Notes: generated from the sequence alone by a model not told the origin. DNA of 23,702 nt from an uncultured Acidimicrobiaceae bacterium (GCA_937894805.1 CALAYR010000117.1:1-23702), one strand, 5' to 3'; positions 5,595 through 14,686 are shown, numbered from the stretch's first letter. Translations and numbers: made by a program.

Positions 5595-7526
5595 GTGGCC
5601 GAAAAGACCAAGGGGTCCGCTAGCTACGGAGCGAGCGACATCACCGTCCTCGAAGGCCTCGAACCAGTACGCGTTCGACCTGGCATGTACATCGGATCGA
5701 CCGGCCCCGCCGGTCTCCACCACTGCGTCTGGGAAATCGTTGACAATGCCGTTGACGAGGCCATGGCCGGGTACTGCACTCGCATTGACGTGACCTTGAT
5801 GGCCGACGGCGGTTGCCAGGTGAGCGACGACGGCCGTGGTATCCCTGTTGATGAGCACCCCTCCTACCCCGGCAAGTCTGCGGCCGAGATCGTGTACACC
5901 GTCTTGCACGCCGGCGGAAAGTTCGGCGGCGGCGGATACAAGGTCTCCGGTGGTCTTCATGGCGTGGGTGCCTCGGTCGTAAATGCCCTCTCGACCTCGC
6001 TGAAGGTCGAAGTAGACCGCAATGGTGATCACCACGTCCTGCAGTTCCTTGACGGCGGTAAGCCTCAGGGCAAGATCAAGATCACCGGATCTGCGCCTCG
6101 CGGTCGTACCGGTACGACCGTGACCTTCTACCCGGACCCCACAATCTTTGAAGAGGTTGACTTCCGAGCACAGACCGTCACGGAACGACTGCAGATCATG
6201 GCCTTCTTGAACAAGGGTCTCGAGATTCGCTTCACTGATGAGCGCAAGGGCCGCGAGCAAAAAGAGATCTTCAAGTACAACGGCGGAATCATCGACTACG
6301 TCCGCCACCTGAACTCTTCGAAGGAGTCCCTCTTCAAGAAGGTCGGTTACTTCGAACAGGCCGAAGAGACCCAAGAGGTCGAAGTGGCCTTCCAGTGGAA
6401 CTCGGGTTACTACGAGAGTATTCACTCGTTCGCGAACGGTATCTCCACCACCGAAGGTGGAATGCACGAAGAAGGCTTCCGTAAGTCGGTCACCAACGTG
6501 GTGAACCGCTACGCCAAGAAGCGCAACCTGCTCAAAGAAAAAGACGAAAACCTTCTCGGTGAAGACATCCGCGAAGGTTTGACCTGCATTATCTCCGTTC
6601 GACTGGCCGACCCCCAGTTCGAAGGGCAGACCAAGGGCAAGCTCGGTAACGTTTCGATGCGTTCACTGGTTGAGCGCGCCACGAACGAAAAAATGGCCGA
6701 GTGGATGGAAGAGAATCCCAAGGAAGCCGGTCAGATTGTTAGCAAGGCCATTCAGGCCGCTCGCGCTCGCATGGCCGCTCGTCAGGCCCGAGACCTCACT
6801 CGCCGCAAGAGTGCACTCGACGGCGCTGGACTGCCGGGCAAACTTGTCGACTGCTCGTCACGTGACGCACGTGAGACGGAACTCTTCATCGTGGAAGGCA
6901 ACTCGGCCGGTGGTTCGGCCAAGGACGCTCGCGACCCTCGCCTGCAGGCAATCTTGCCAATCCGCGGAAAGATTTTGAATGTCGAAAAGGCTCGCGCCGA
7001 CAAGATTTTGAAGAACACGGAAATCCAAGCGTTGATTTCGGCCATTGGCGCCGGTGTTGAAAACGACTTTGATGTTTCCAAGATTCGCTACGACAAAATC
7101 ATCTTGTTGGCCGACGCTGACGTTGACGGCAGTCACATTCGAACACTGCTATTGACGTTCTTCTTCCGTCAGATGAACTCCCTCGTTACCGAAGGCCACG
7201 TCTACGTGGCTCAGCCACCGCTGTACTCAACACTGGTTGGGCGCGAGAAGGTCTACCTCAAGGACGACGCCGCCAAGGCCAAGTTCTTGGCGGAGAAGCC
7301 CGATCACAAGAACGACTTCCAGCGCCTTAAGGGTCTCGGTGAAATGGACTACGACGAACTGCGCGACACCACTATGGACCGCACCAAGCGTTCATTGTTG
7401 CAGATCACCGTGGACCAGGCAGCCCTCGCCGACGAAGTCTGCTCCATTCTCATGGGCGACGACGTGCCACAACGACGACACTTCATTCAAACGAACGCAA
7501 AGGATGTTCGCTTCCTAGACATCTAG
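5595..7526 (+). CDS. gyrB: DNA gyrase subunit B
   Basis: GyrB is the ATPase/TOPRIM subunit of gyrase, which introduces negative supercoils. From GTG 5595 it is 643 aa. The GHKL ATPase site shows Glu47 and Asn51 (WEIVDNAVDEAM), DDGRGIP at about 78-84 and GGLHGVGASVVNALS at about 119-133. The TOPRIM site has EGNSAGGSAK with Glu434, and DADVDG with Asp507, Asp509 and Asp511. The tail includes QRLKGLGEMDYDEL. Residue Asn436 sits where most gyrases have Asp (EGDSAGG), equivalent to E. coli Asp426, and the LPIRGKI segment has Arg at the E. coli Lys447 position. There is no large insertion. gyrA follows after 16 nt. Confidence 0.98.
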   Translation: MAEKTKGSASYGASDITVLEGLEPVRVRPGMYIGSTGPAGLHHCVWEIVDNAVDEAMAGYCTRIDVTLMADGGCQVSDDGRGIPVDEHPSYPGKSAAEIVYTVLHAGGKFGGGGYKVSGGLHGVGASVVNALSTSLKVEVDRNGDHHVLQFLDGGKPQGKIKITGSAPRGRTGTTVTFYPDPTIFEEVDFRAQTVTERLQIMAFLNKGLEIRFTDERKGREQKEIFKYNGGIIDYVRHLNSSKESLFKKVGYFEQAEETQEVEVAFQWNSGYYESIHSFANGISTTEGGMHEEGFRKSVTNVVNRYAKKRNLLKEKDENLLGEDIREGLTCIISVRLADPQFEGQTKGKLGNVSMRSLVERATNEKMAEWMEENPKEAGQIVSKAIQAARARMAARQARDLTRRKSALDGAGLPGKLVDCSSRDARETELFIVEGNSAGGSAKDARDPRLQAILPIRGKILNVEKARADKILKNTEIQALISAIGAGVENDFDVSKIRYDKIILLADADVDGSHIRTLLLTFFFRQMNSLVTEGHVYVAQPPLYSTLVGREKVYLKDDAAKAKFLAEKPDHKNDFQRLKGLGEMDYDELRDTTMDRTKRSLLQITVDQAALADEVCSILMGDDVPQRRHFIQTNAKDVRFLDI

Positions 7527-7542
7527 GAGCGATGAAAGAACC

Positions 7543-10023
7543 ATGGCCAAGAAAAAAGACGACGCCGCTTCTACTCCTACTCCGTCGGACGAGACCTTCG
7601 GGTACATCGAGCCAGTAGAGATCAACTTCGAAATGGAGCGCTCCTTCTTGGAGTACTCCATGTCGGTCATCGTTTCGCGTGCTCTTCCGGATGTGCGTGA
7701 CGGCCTCAAGCCGGTGCACCGCCGAATCTTGTACTCCATGTTCGACCAGGGTTTGCGCCCGGACCGCCCGCACACCAAGTGCGCCAAAGTGGTCGGCGAA
7801 GTCATGGGTACCTATCACCCCCACGGTGACAGTGCGATCTACGACGCCCTCGTGCGTATGGTGCAGGACTTCGCAATGCGCCACCCCCTCATTGACGGTC
7901 ACGGGAACTTCGGAGGTACCGGACCAGACGAAGGCGCCGCCGCCATGCGTTACACCGAGTGCCGCCTCGCTCCACTCGCCCTAGAGCTGTTGGACTCAAT
8001 CGACGAGGACACGGTTGACTTCGAACCCAACTACGACAACACGTCGGCCCAGCCCACCGTGTTGCCCGCCCGCTACCCCAACCTGTTGGTTAACGGTTCA
8101 CAGGGCATCGCCGTTGGTATGGCCACTCGAATCCCCCCGCACAACTTGGGTGAAGTAATCGACGCCGTGCTGCACGTCCTCGAGAAGCCCGACGCCACAC
8201 CAGATGACCTGATGGCCTACGTGAAGGGCCCCGACTTTCCAACTGGAGCCCAGATTCTCGGACGCCAAGGAATTCTCGATGCGTACCGCACCGGTCGCGG
8301 GTCGATCAAGATGCGTGCCGTCGCTGAAATCGAAGAGACCAAGGGCGACACACGAATCGTCGTTACGGAATTCCCGTACGAAGTATCAGTTGAGAATGTC
8401 GAAGAGAAGATCTACGACCTCGTTAAGTCGGGTGAGATTGACGGCATCGCCGCCGTGCAGAACGACTCGGCCAACCGTAAGTCTCGTCTCGTCATTCGCT
8501 TGAAGCGTGACGCCAACGCCAACGTCGTGCTCAACAAGCTCTATAAGAACACGACGCTCCAGACGACGTTTGCGGTCAACATGCTCGCGCTGGTCGATGG
8601 CGTGCCCCGCACGTTGACGTTGTCTCAAGCGATTTCGCACTACGTAGACCACCAGATTGTGGTGATTACGCGGCGCACCCAGTTCCGACTCCGCAAGGCT
8701 CAAGCTCGCGCACACATCGTCGAAGGTCTACTCAAAGCCATCGACATGCTCGATGCCGTTATCGCTGCTATCCGCAGTTCGGACGACCGACCCGCCGCGC
8801 GTATTGCGTTGATGGCTGCACCGTTTGAGTTCAGCGAAGAGCAGGCCAACCACATTTTGGACATGACGCTCGGTCGTCTGACCAAGCTGGGCCGCAACGA
8901 ACTTGAAGAAGAGATGAAGAAGCTCCGTGAGACCATCGCGGAGTTGGAATCAATTCTGGCCAGCGATACGAAGCTCCGCGGAGTTATCCGTGACGAGATC
9001 TCGGTCATTCGCACCAAGTTCGCTAACGATCGCCGCACCGCGATTGTCAATGACCCGGGTGAACTGGGCATGGAGGACTTGATTGATGACGAGAACATCG
9101 TCATCACGTTGACCAAGTCGGGCTACGTGAAGTCAGTCGCCGCAGACGCCTTCAAGTCGCAGGGTCGCGGTGGCCGCGGTGTTACCGCCGCCAAGCTGAA
9201 GGACGAAGACTTCGTCGACCAAATCGTCAACACCTCCTCGCACGCCTATCTCTTGATGTTCTCCAACCGTGGGCGCGTCTTCCGTCTCCGCGGTCATGAG
9301 ATCCCCATGAAGGAACGCCAGGCCAAGGGCACGGCCATCGTGAACTTGCTCAACCTTCAGCCCAACGAGACGATTCAGGCCATCGTGTCAACCGAGGACT
9401 TCCCCGAAGAACAGTTCCTGTTGTTCGCCACGGCGAATGGCACCGTGAAGAAAACGGCCTTCTCCGAGTACGACAAGTCCCGTCGTGAGGGATGGATTGC
9501 CATCAAGCTTCGTGATGACGATGAAGTGGTGCGCGTGATCTCGGTGAAGGAGGGTGACGACGTCATGCTCGTGACCTACCGTGGCACGGCTATTCGCTTC
9601 GCCGCTGACGAAGCACGATCGATGGGACGCGACTCGACCGGTGTCCGCGGTATTAAGTTGCGCGGCGACGACAAGGTCATTTCCCTCGACACGGTTCGCA
9701 GCGACGCCGATCTCTTCTGTGTCACCGACGCCGGATTCGGTAAGCGGGTCAAGGTGGAGCGTTTCACCACCCAGGGCCGTGGCGGTATGGGCGTTCGGGC
9801 CATCAAGCTCACGGCCGCTCGCGGTCACGTGGCCGCAGCCTTCATGGTGACCATCAAGGATGAACTCCTGTTGGCCTCGTCGGGCGGTGTGATGATTCGA
9901 ACTCCCGCGCGCGAAGTCTCTTCGCAGGGCCGTGACGCCACGGGTGTTCGAGTGATGAATCTCGACGAAGGACACGTCGTGGCCACGGCCGCCGCCGTGC
10001 CCTTTGAAGAGGACGAGGCTTAA
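7543..10023 (+). CDS. gyrA: DNA gyrase subunit A
   Basis: GyrA is the breakage-reunion subunit of DNA gyrase. The 826-aa protein has the N-terminal EYSMSVIVSRALPDVRDGLKPVHRR segment in full. The catalytic tyrosine is Tyr137 (AMRYTE). The quinolone-determining region HPHGDSAIYDALV carries Ser97 and Asp101, the susceptible wild-type residues at E. coli positions 83 and 87. The C-terminal wrapping domain begins near residue 530 and its GyrA box reads QGRGGRG at 540-546, versus the usual Q-(R/K)-RGG-(R/K)-G. Degenerate repeats of the motif follow (QGRGGMG, QGRDATG). ATG 7543 is close behind gyrB. The stop TAA shares bases with the stop of the convergent next gene. Confidence 0.98.
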   Translation: MAKKKDDAASTPTPSDETFGYIEPVEINFEMERSFLEYSMSVIVSRALPDVRDGLKPVHRRILYSMFDQGLRPDRPHTKCAKVVGEVMGTYHPHGDSAIYDALVRMVQDFAMRHPLIDGHGNFGGTGPDEGAAAMRYTECRLAPLALELLDSIDEDTVDFEPNYDNTSAQPTVLPARYPNLLVNGSQGIAVGMATRIPPHNLGEVIDAVLHVLEKPDATPDDLMAYVKGPDFPTGAQILGRQGILDAYRTGRGSIKMRAVAEIEETKGDTRIVVTEFPYEVSVENVEEKIYDLVKSGEIDGIAAVQNDSANRKSRLVIRLKRDANANVVLNKLYKNTTLQTTFAVNMLALVDGVPRTLTLSQAISHYVDHQIVVITRRTQFRLRKAQARAHIVEGLLKAIDMLDAVIAAIRSSDDRPAARIALMAAPFEFSEEQANHILDMTLGRLTKLGRNELEEEMKKLRETIAELESILASDTKLRGVIRDEISVIRTKFANDRRTAIVNDPGELGMEDLIDDENIVITLTKSGYVKSVAADAFKSQGRGGRGVTAAKLKDEDFVDQIVNTSSHAYLLMFSNRGRVFRLRGHEIPMKERQAKGTAIVNLLNLQPNETIQAIVSTEDFPEEQFLLFATANGTVKKTAFSEYDKSRREGWIAIKLRDDDEVVRVISVKEGDDVMLVTYRGTAIRFAADEARSMGRDSTGVRGIKLRGDDKVISLDTVRSDADLFCVTDAGFGKRVKVERFTTQGRGGMGVRAIKLTAARGHVAAAFMVTIKDELLLASSGGVMIRTPAREVSSQGRDATGVRVMNLDEGHVVATAAAVPFEEDEA

Positions 10024-10676
10024 GCCAGCTCTTTTTGACGGCGGGCCCAGGCCCGTTCCATCACCGAGAGAATTTCATCGGCGCCCTGGGCGCCCATGAC
10101 CATAAAGCGTCCGTCTATCAAGATGCTGGGCACACCGGTTATGCCCCGTTCGTTGGCGTCGAGTTCATCCTGTCGCACTTCGTCGGCGAAACGGTCAGAC
10201 TCAAGCGTGGCGATGGCATCGGTCACGCCGACCTCACTAGCGAGGGCCACGAGGAGGTCGCGATCGGCCGGCCGGCCCCCTTCGCAGAAGTAGGACTGGA
10301 ATAGTCGCTCAATCATGGCGTCCTGAAGGCCCTGGGTGGTCGCCAGTGCAATTAAGCGGTGGGCGTTAAAGGTATTGGAAGGCTGGCACTGGTCGAGGTG
10401 CCACGTCATGCCCAGTCGGGCGGCGGAGGCCTCCATCCGTTGGTTCTGGGTGGCGGCCTGTTCAACGGTCATGCCGTACTTCTTACTGAGGAGTTCGGCC
10501 AACGAGTACGAGTAGTGCTCCGGGGCGCGAACGTCGAGTTCGAAGGCCCGGTGATGAACCTCCACCGTGACGGCGGGATCGAATTGGCGTACTGCGAGTT
10601 CGAGCTGACGCTTGCCGAGATAACAGAAGGGGCAGACGACGTCGCCCCAAACATCGATACGAAGTACAGTGCTCAT
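10020..10676 (-). CDS. DsbA-family (FrnE-like) thiol oxidoreductase
   Basis: This is a cytosolic-type thioredoxin-fold protein of the DsbA/FrnE group (2-hydroxychromene-2-carboxylate isomerase/DsbA superfamily). Members act in disulfide exchange, redox stress or polyketide pathways; the substrate here is unknown. The 218-aa product begins MSTVLRIDVWGDVVCPFCYLG with a CPFC motif at Cys15-Cys18. A helical insertion follows, then GITGVPSILIDGRF, where the Val-Pro is the typical cis-proline loop. No signal peptide is visible. ATG 10676 has GGTGGG just upstream; longer in-frame extension is implausible sequence. It is convergent with gyrA (stops overlap in TTAA) and divergent from the CoA-transferase gene. 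Confidence 0.88.
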   Translation of the reverse strand: MSTVLRIDVWGDVVCPFCYLGKRQLELAVRQFDPAVTVEVHHRAFELDVRAPEHYSYSLAELLSKKYGMTVEQAATQNQRMEASAARLGMTWHLDQCQPSNTFNAHRLIALATTQGLQDAMIERLFQSYFCEGGRPADRDLLVALASEVGVTDAIATLESDRFADEVRQDELDANERGITGVPSILIDGRFMVMGAQGADEILSVMERAWARRQKELA

Positions 10677-10730
10677 CCCACCATCGTGACACAGTCGCCG
10701 GCGAGATAGGGCAGAATGGAGCCATGACAA
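10677..10730. promoter_or_regulatory. Divergent promoter region, DsbA-like gene / CoA-transferase gene
   Basis: The spacer between the divergent starts is 47 bp. On the minus strand TTGTCA (10730-10725), 16 nt, TATCTC (10708-10703) could drive the DsbA-like gene; its -35 lies inside the first codons of the opposite gene. On the plus strand GTGACA (10686-10691) and TAGGGC (10707-10712) are a poor match, 15 nt apart. Both are by-eye candidates. Confidence 0.35.
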
Positions 10731-12022
10731 TGCGTGAAATGACGGCCACCGAAGCCGCTGCACTGTTGCGCCCTGTCGATTCGGTGGGCCTCGGGCTCGG
10801 CCCCGCCAACCCGCACACCATGCTCCGGGCAATGTCGGAGCGCAAAGACTGGGAGCAGCTCACCATTGGCGGCGCTCTGATTCTTGGCCTCTTCGACCTC
10901 TTCACGCACCCCAACGTTTCGTATCGAGCCGGCTTCTTTGGTCCGGCCGAGCGCTACTACCGCAGCGTCGGTGGCAACGTGGAACACGTCCCCGCCGGCT
11001 TCCGCCAGTTCGCGCCGATTCTGCGACGCCTGTCACCTCGCGTGATGATGGTCCAGGCCACACCACCGGACCAACATGGATTCTGCAGTCTTTCGCTGCA
11101 CTGTGGCGCCACACTCGATGAACTCCGGGCCGCCGGTTCAGATCCTGATCGCCTTTTGATTGTCGAAACTTCGCCACACTTGCCCTGGACATCGGGAATT
11201 CCTGGCATGGAGAATCGACTCTCAGTCAACGAGATTGACGTTCTCGTGCGCGGCGAAGAAGCCCCCTTCGAGCTTCCCGGTGAAGCGCCCACCGACGCCG
11301 ATCTGGCGATTGCTCAGCACACGTTGCCCTTCATCGCATCCAACGCGACCCTGCAAACCGGCATTGGGGCCATCCCAAACACGGTGGCCGAAGCACTCGC
11401 GAATCGTGAGGGCGGCGAGTACGGCATCCACTCCGAGATGTTCACGGACGGCCTTTGGAAATTGCAGGCATCGGGCAAGGTCACCAACACACACAAGGGC
11501 ATTTACGACGGCTTCTCGTTGACGACGTTCGCGCTCGGCTCCAAGGGGCTGTACGAATGGCTGCACGAAAACCGTGAGGTTCGCTTCGCCCCGGTCTCAA
11601 TCGTTAACGACCCGACGATTATTAGTCAGAACAAGAACTTCGTATCCATTAATGGCGCGATCTCAGTCGACCTGTACGGTCAAGTGGTGGCCGACTCTGT
11701 TGCGGGTGCCCAAGTCTCGGGTGTCGGTGGTCACGAGGACTTCGTCGCCGGCGCCGATCTCTCGCTCGATGACGTCTCTTTGATTTGCCTTCGTTCCACT
11801 ATTGAAGTGAACGGAGAGACGGTGAGCCGCATTGCGGCCCAACTACCCCTCGGCTCAGTCGTGGCGACCCCTCGTCACCACACTGCGGTCATCGTGACGG
11901 AATTCGGCGCCGCCGATTTGCGTGGGGCTACTGTTCGAGAGCGAGCCCACTTGTTGGCCGATATTGCCCACCCGCAGTTCCGAGATGAGCTCCGCGCCGC
12001 CGCTGAAGTTATTGCCCGTTAA
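10724..12022 (+). CDS. Acetyl-CoA hydrolase/transferase family protein
   Basis: This family (Cat1 / 4-hydroxybutyrate CoA-transferase / succinyl-CoA:acetate CoA-transferase) moves CoA between carboxylic acids or hydrolyses acetyl-CoA. The 432-aa protein has GIGAIPNTVAEAL, then GIHSEMFTDGLWKL with Glu238, the likely catalytic glutamate, then the C-terminal hallmarks VSINGAISVDLYGQV and GVGGHEDFVAGA from about residue 333. The exact substrate cannot be read from sequence. ATG 10724 is given; GGAG at 10718-10721 is better spaced for ATG 10730, two codons later. Its stop overlaps the ABC-F start as TAATG, suggesting coupled expression with a gene of unrelated function. Confidence 0.87.
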   Translation: MTMREMTATEAAALLRPVDSVGLGLGPANPHTMLRAMSERKDWEQLTIGGALILGLFDLFTHPNVSYRAGFFGPAERYYRSVGGNVEHVPAGFRQFAPILRRLSPRVMMVQATPPDQHGFCSLSLHCGATLDELRAAGSDPDRLLIVETSPHLPWTSGIPGMENRLSVNEIDVLVRGEEAPFELPGEAPTDADLAIAQHTLPFIASNATLQTGIGAIPNTVAEALANREGGEYGIHSEMFTDGLWKLQASGKVTNTHKGIYDGFSLTTFALGSKGLYEWLHENREVRFAPVSIVNDPTIISQNKNFVSINGAISVDLYGQVVADSVAGAQVSGVGGHEDFVAGADLSLDDVSLICLRSTIEVNGETVSRIAAQLPLGSVVATPRHHTAVIVTEFGAADLRGATVRERAHLLADIAHPQFRDELRAAAEVIAR

Positions 12023-13620
12023 TGCTCATCGTTCGAGATCTCGCAATTGAAATTGGTACGCGTCGTATTTTGACGCCCACGCACCTGACTATTGGTGAAG
12101 GGGAGAAGGTCGGCATCGTCGGCCGCAACGGTGCGGGTAAGTCGACCATCTTGTCGGTCCTGCTGAGCGAAGGTGGCGAGCACCTTCGGGTCGAAGGCAC
12201 CGTGCAGCGTTTTGGATCGTGGGCCCACCTGCCCCAAGAACCCGTACCCGGTGGACTCGGGGTTGAACCGATTGGTCTGTCCCACATTCTCTCGGCCCGT
12301 GGTCTCGACAAGCTGGACGCCGACATGCACACGGCCCGTCACGCCATGGCGGCCGATCCCTCAAGTGAAAACATTGAGGCTTTCACCAACATCGAGGAGC
12401 GCTTCCGCGACCTCGGTGGCTACGAAGCCGAATCGGAAGTGGCCCGCCTCGCGGCCGGTCTCGGTTTGGAAGAGGAGTATCTGCTTGAAGACCTCTCGTC
12501 GCTGTCGGGAGGACAACGCCGCCGCGTGGACCTCATGCGCGTGCTCTACGAGCAGCCCGAAACCATGGTGCTCGACGAACCAACGAACCATCTCGACAAG
12601 GCGGCCAAGCGCTGGCTCTTCGACGAGTTGGAAAAGTTCCCCGGCACCGTGCTGGTCATCAGTCACGACCTGCCCCTCTTGGATAAGGCCATCGACCGTG
12701 TGCTTTCACTGCGTGAAGGTCGCCTGCGCGAGTACAAGGGCAACTACACCAAGTTCCTCGAGCAAGAAGAAGTGACGATTGCCGGAGAAGAGAAGCTGGC
12801 CAGTCGTCAAGACGCCGACATTGAACGATTGTCACAATTGGCTAACTCGATGCGTGGTCAGACCGAAAAACGTGCCCGCTTGGCCAAGGTCTTGGACAAT
12901 CGAGTTGATCGCCTGAAGGACAATCGGGTGGAGGTCACCCAGCGCGAGCGCAAGGTGAAGTTCAAGTTGCCCACGCCGCCGCGCAGTGGTGACGTGCCAC
13001 TCACGGCATCAGGCATCTCCGTTCGCTACGGCGACACGCAGATTCTGAAGGACACCAGTTTCATTACCAAGCGCGGGGACCGGATTTTGATTGTTGGTCG
13101 AAACGGCGCCGGCAAGAGCTCCCTCCTGCGCTGCCTCGCCGAAGCCCAGGTCGCTACGTCGGGATCGGTGAAGCTCGGCGCCAATGTGGTGCGGGGTTAT
13201 TTCGCGCAGGAACACGAGAATCTGGACCCCAACAAGACGGTGCTGGCCCATTTAGATAACGCCACCGTGGAAACGGAAGTGCAACGACGTGCTCTCCTCG
13301 GTGCCTTCGGACTTAAGGGATCGGCCGCGTTGCAAACACCCGACACGCTGTCGGGTGGTGAGCGGGCCAAGCTGGCGCTGGCCATGCTGGCCGCCTCCGA
13401 AGCCAATCTCTTGATCTTGGACGAACCGACCAACAACCTCGACCCCCGTTCAGTAGAAGCGGTGGGGGAGATGCTCAATGGTTGGAGCGGCACCATCATC
13501 GCTGTCTCTCACGAACGAGCATTTGTCGAAGCGCTCGACCCCACGCACGCCGTCTTGCTACCGGAGGAGTATTTCGACCTCTGGCGCGAGGACTACATGG
13601 ACATGGTCGAACAGCGCTAG
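12022..13620 (+). CDS. ABC-F family ATP-binding protein
   Basis: This is a soluble tandem ABC ATPase of the ABC-F class, whose characterised members act on the ribosome (translation factors or antibiotic target protection). The 532-aa protein has no membrane segments. The first cassette has Walker A GRNGAGKST (34-42), signature LSGGQRRRV and Walker B MVLDEPTNHLD. A charged helical linker at about 255-320 includes SMRGQTEKRARLAKVLDNRV. The second cassette has GRNGAGKSS, LSGGERAKLALAML and LLILDEPTNNLD. Both sites look catalytically intact. The subfamily cannot be fixed by eye, and there is no specific sign of a resistance role. ATG 12022 overlaps the preceding stop by one base. Confidence 0.92.
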   Translation: MLIVRDLAIEIGTRRILTPTHLTIGEGEKVGIVGRNGAGKSTILSVLLSEGGEHLRVEGTVQRFGSWAHLPQEPVPGGLGVEPIGLSHILSARGLDKLDADMHTARHAMAADPSSENIEAFTNIEERFRDLGGYEAESEVARLAAGLGLEEEYLLEDLSSLSGGQRRRVDLMRVLYEQPETMVLDEPTNHLDKAAKRWLFDELEKFPGTVLVISHDLPLLDKAIDRVLSLREGRLREYKGNYTKFLEQEEVTIAGEEKLASRQDADIERLSQLANSMRGQTEKRARLAKVLDNRVDRLKDNRVEVTQRERKVKFKLPTPPRSGDVPLTASGISVRYGDTQILKDTSFITKRGDRILIVGRNGAGKSSLLRCLAEAQVATSGSVKLGANVVRGYFAQEHENLDPNKTVLAHLDNATVETEVQRRALLGAFGLKGSAALQTPDTLSGGERAKLALAMLAASEANLLILDEPTNNLDPRSVEAVGEMLNGWSGTIIAVSHERAFVEALDPTHAVLLPEEYFDLWREDYMDMVEQR

Positions 13621-13663
13621 AGGCATTCTTCGGGCGTGATGCAGTGTTTGAGTGTCCACGGGT

Positions 13664-13702
13664 GTGACGAACGTGGTGAGTTTCGCCTACAGTCCTAGCC
13701 CT
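13664..13702 (+). promoter_or_regulatory. Candidate leaderless promoter of the SDR epimerase gene
   Basis: GTGACG (13664-13669), 18 nt, TACAGT (13688-13693), then 9 nt to ATG 13703. No Shine-Dalgarno precedes the ATG, so transcription probably starts at or within a few bases of it. The same -35 (GTGACG) and spacing recur before the thiolase gene. Confidence 0.55.
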
Positions 13703-14671
13703 ATGAAGATTCTCGTTATTGGTGGCACATCCTTTGTTGGTCGCGGCATTGCGTTAGCGGCGCACGAACGCGGACACGACGTCACCGTCTTTAATCGGGG
13801 GGAAACGCCCACCGATCTACCGGAAGCCATTCACCGCCTGGTGGGGAACCGTCAGAGCGACCTCTCTGCTCTCGACAACCTCTCCTTTGACGCCACGATC
13901 GACGCCATTGCGTACCAGCGTCGCGACGTGGAGCTCTTGCACGCCGCCATGGGTGCCCGAGTCGGGTACTACCTACAGATCTCTTCTATCTCGGCCTATC
14001 AAGACCCCGAGTTCGACCAGGCCGACGAGAGCACGCCTCGTCTTGAGCTCGGTGACGTCGATCCCAACGCCAACGTCACCGGAGCCACTTACGGCGTCCT
14101 GAAGGCCGAGTGCGAGCGGGCCGCCGAAGAACTGTTTGGTTCGAAGATCGGCATTTTGCGCCCCACGTTTGTTGTCGGTGGTCACGATAAGACCTTCCGC
14201 TTCCCCTACTGGGTGGCCCGGATTCAAAAGGGTGGCCGCGTGGCATTTCCCGGACCCCGCACGAAATCGCTGCAGTGGATTGACGCCCGAGACCTCGGAA
14301 CATTCGCGGTGCTCCTCACCGAGCAGCGCTTCGCCGGCGCGGTACACGCCTTGGGAAGTTCGCCGGCCTTGAGTTTCGGCGAGACCCTCGATCGCATTGC
14401 CGCTCACGTGGCCCCGGCAGGCACGACCCTGGTTGAGGTCGACCCCAAACATCTTGAAGACTCTTCTTGGTATGCGAAGTTTCCACTCTGGACGGGCACC
14501 TCGAGTGAAACAGCCCTCAACATGAGTAACGCCAAGGCGCTGTCGCTGGGCCTGACCCTACGAACGCTGGAAGAGAGCGTCGACGACACTGCGGCCTGGT
14601 TTGGCACTCGTGAGTGGCCCGGCCATTGGCTCAGTGAGGCCGATGAATCGGCCCTGTTGGATGAGGCGTAA
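13703..14671 (+). CDS. NAD(P)-dependent epimerase/reductase, SDR superfamily
   Basis: The 322-aa protein has an N-terminal Rossmann motif, MKILVIGGTSFVGRGIA, of the GGTxFVGR type found in extended/atypical SDRs, then VTVFNRGET, where the Arg may favour NADP. A YGVLK motif in GATYGVLKAECERA supplies the SDR Tyr and Lys. Further family-like segments are LRPTFVVGGHD and WIDARDLGTFAVLL. The substrate is unknown; sugar-nucleotide or isoprenoid-type substrates are typical of relatives. ATG 13703 was chosen because the Rossmann fold starts exactly there; the in-frame upstream extension is not family-like. It is a monocistronic-looking gene with its own putative leaderless promoter. A toxin-antitoxin module follows. 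Confidence 0.85.
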   Translation: MKILVIGGTSFVGRGIALAAHERGHDVTVFNRGETPTDLPEAIHRLVGNRQSDLSALDNLSFDATIDAIAYQRRDVELLHAAMGARVGYYLQISSISAYQDPEFDQADESTPRLELGDVDPNANVTGATYGVLKAECERAAEELFGSKIGILRPTFVVGGHDKTFRFPYWVARIQKGGRVAFPGPRTKSLQWIDARDLGTFAVLLTEQRFAGAVHALGSSPALSFGETLDRIAAHVAPAGTTLVEVDPKHLEDSSWYAKFPLWTGTSSETALNMSNAKALSLGLTLRTLEESVDDTAAWFGTREWPGHWLSEADESALLDEA

Positions 14672-14686
14672 AGGCCCGTAGAATCT

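Noticed and set aside
5466..6467. 333-codon antisense open frame opposite gyrB
   Set aside because: It mirrors the codon pattern of gyrB, has low-complexity Val/Gly/Asp content and no recognisable motif or start context.
12022..13620. ABC-F protein as an antibiotic-resistance factor
   Set aside because: ABC-F proteins include many housekeeping translation factors; nothing in the sequence or context specifically points to target protection.
13482..13667. Small plus-strand open frame overlapping the end of the ABC-F gene
   Set aside because: It lies almost wholly in another frame of the ABC-F gene, with no Shine-Dalgarno or recognisable protein features.
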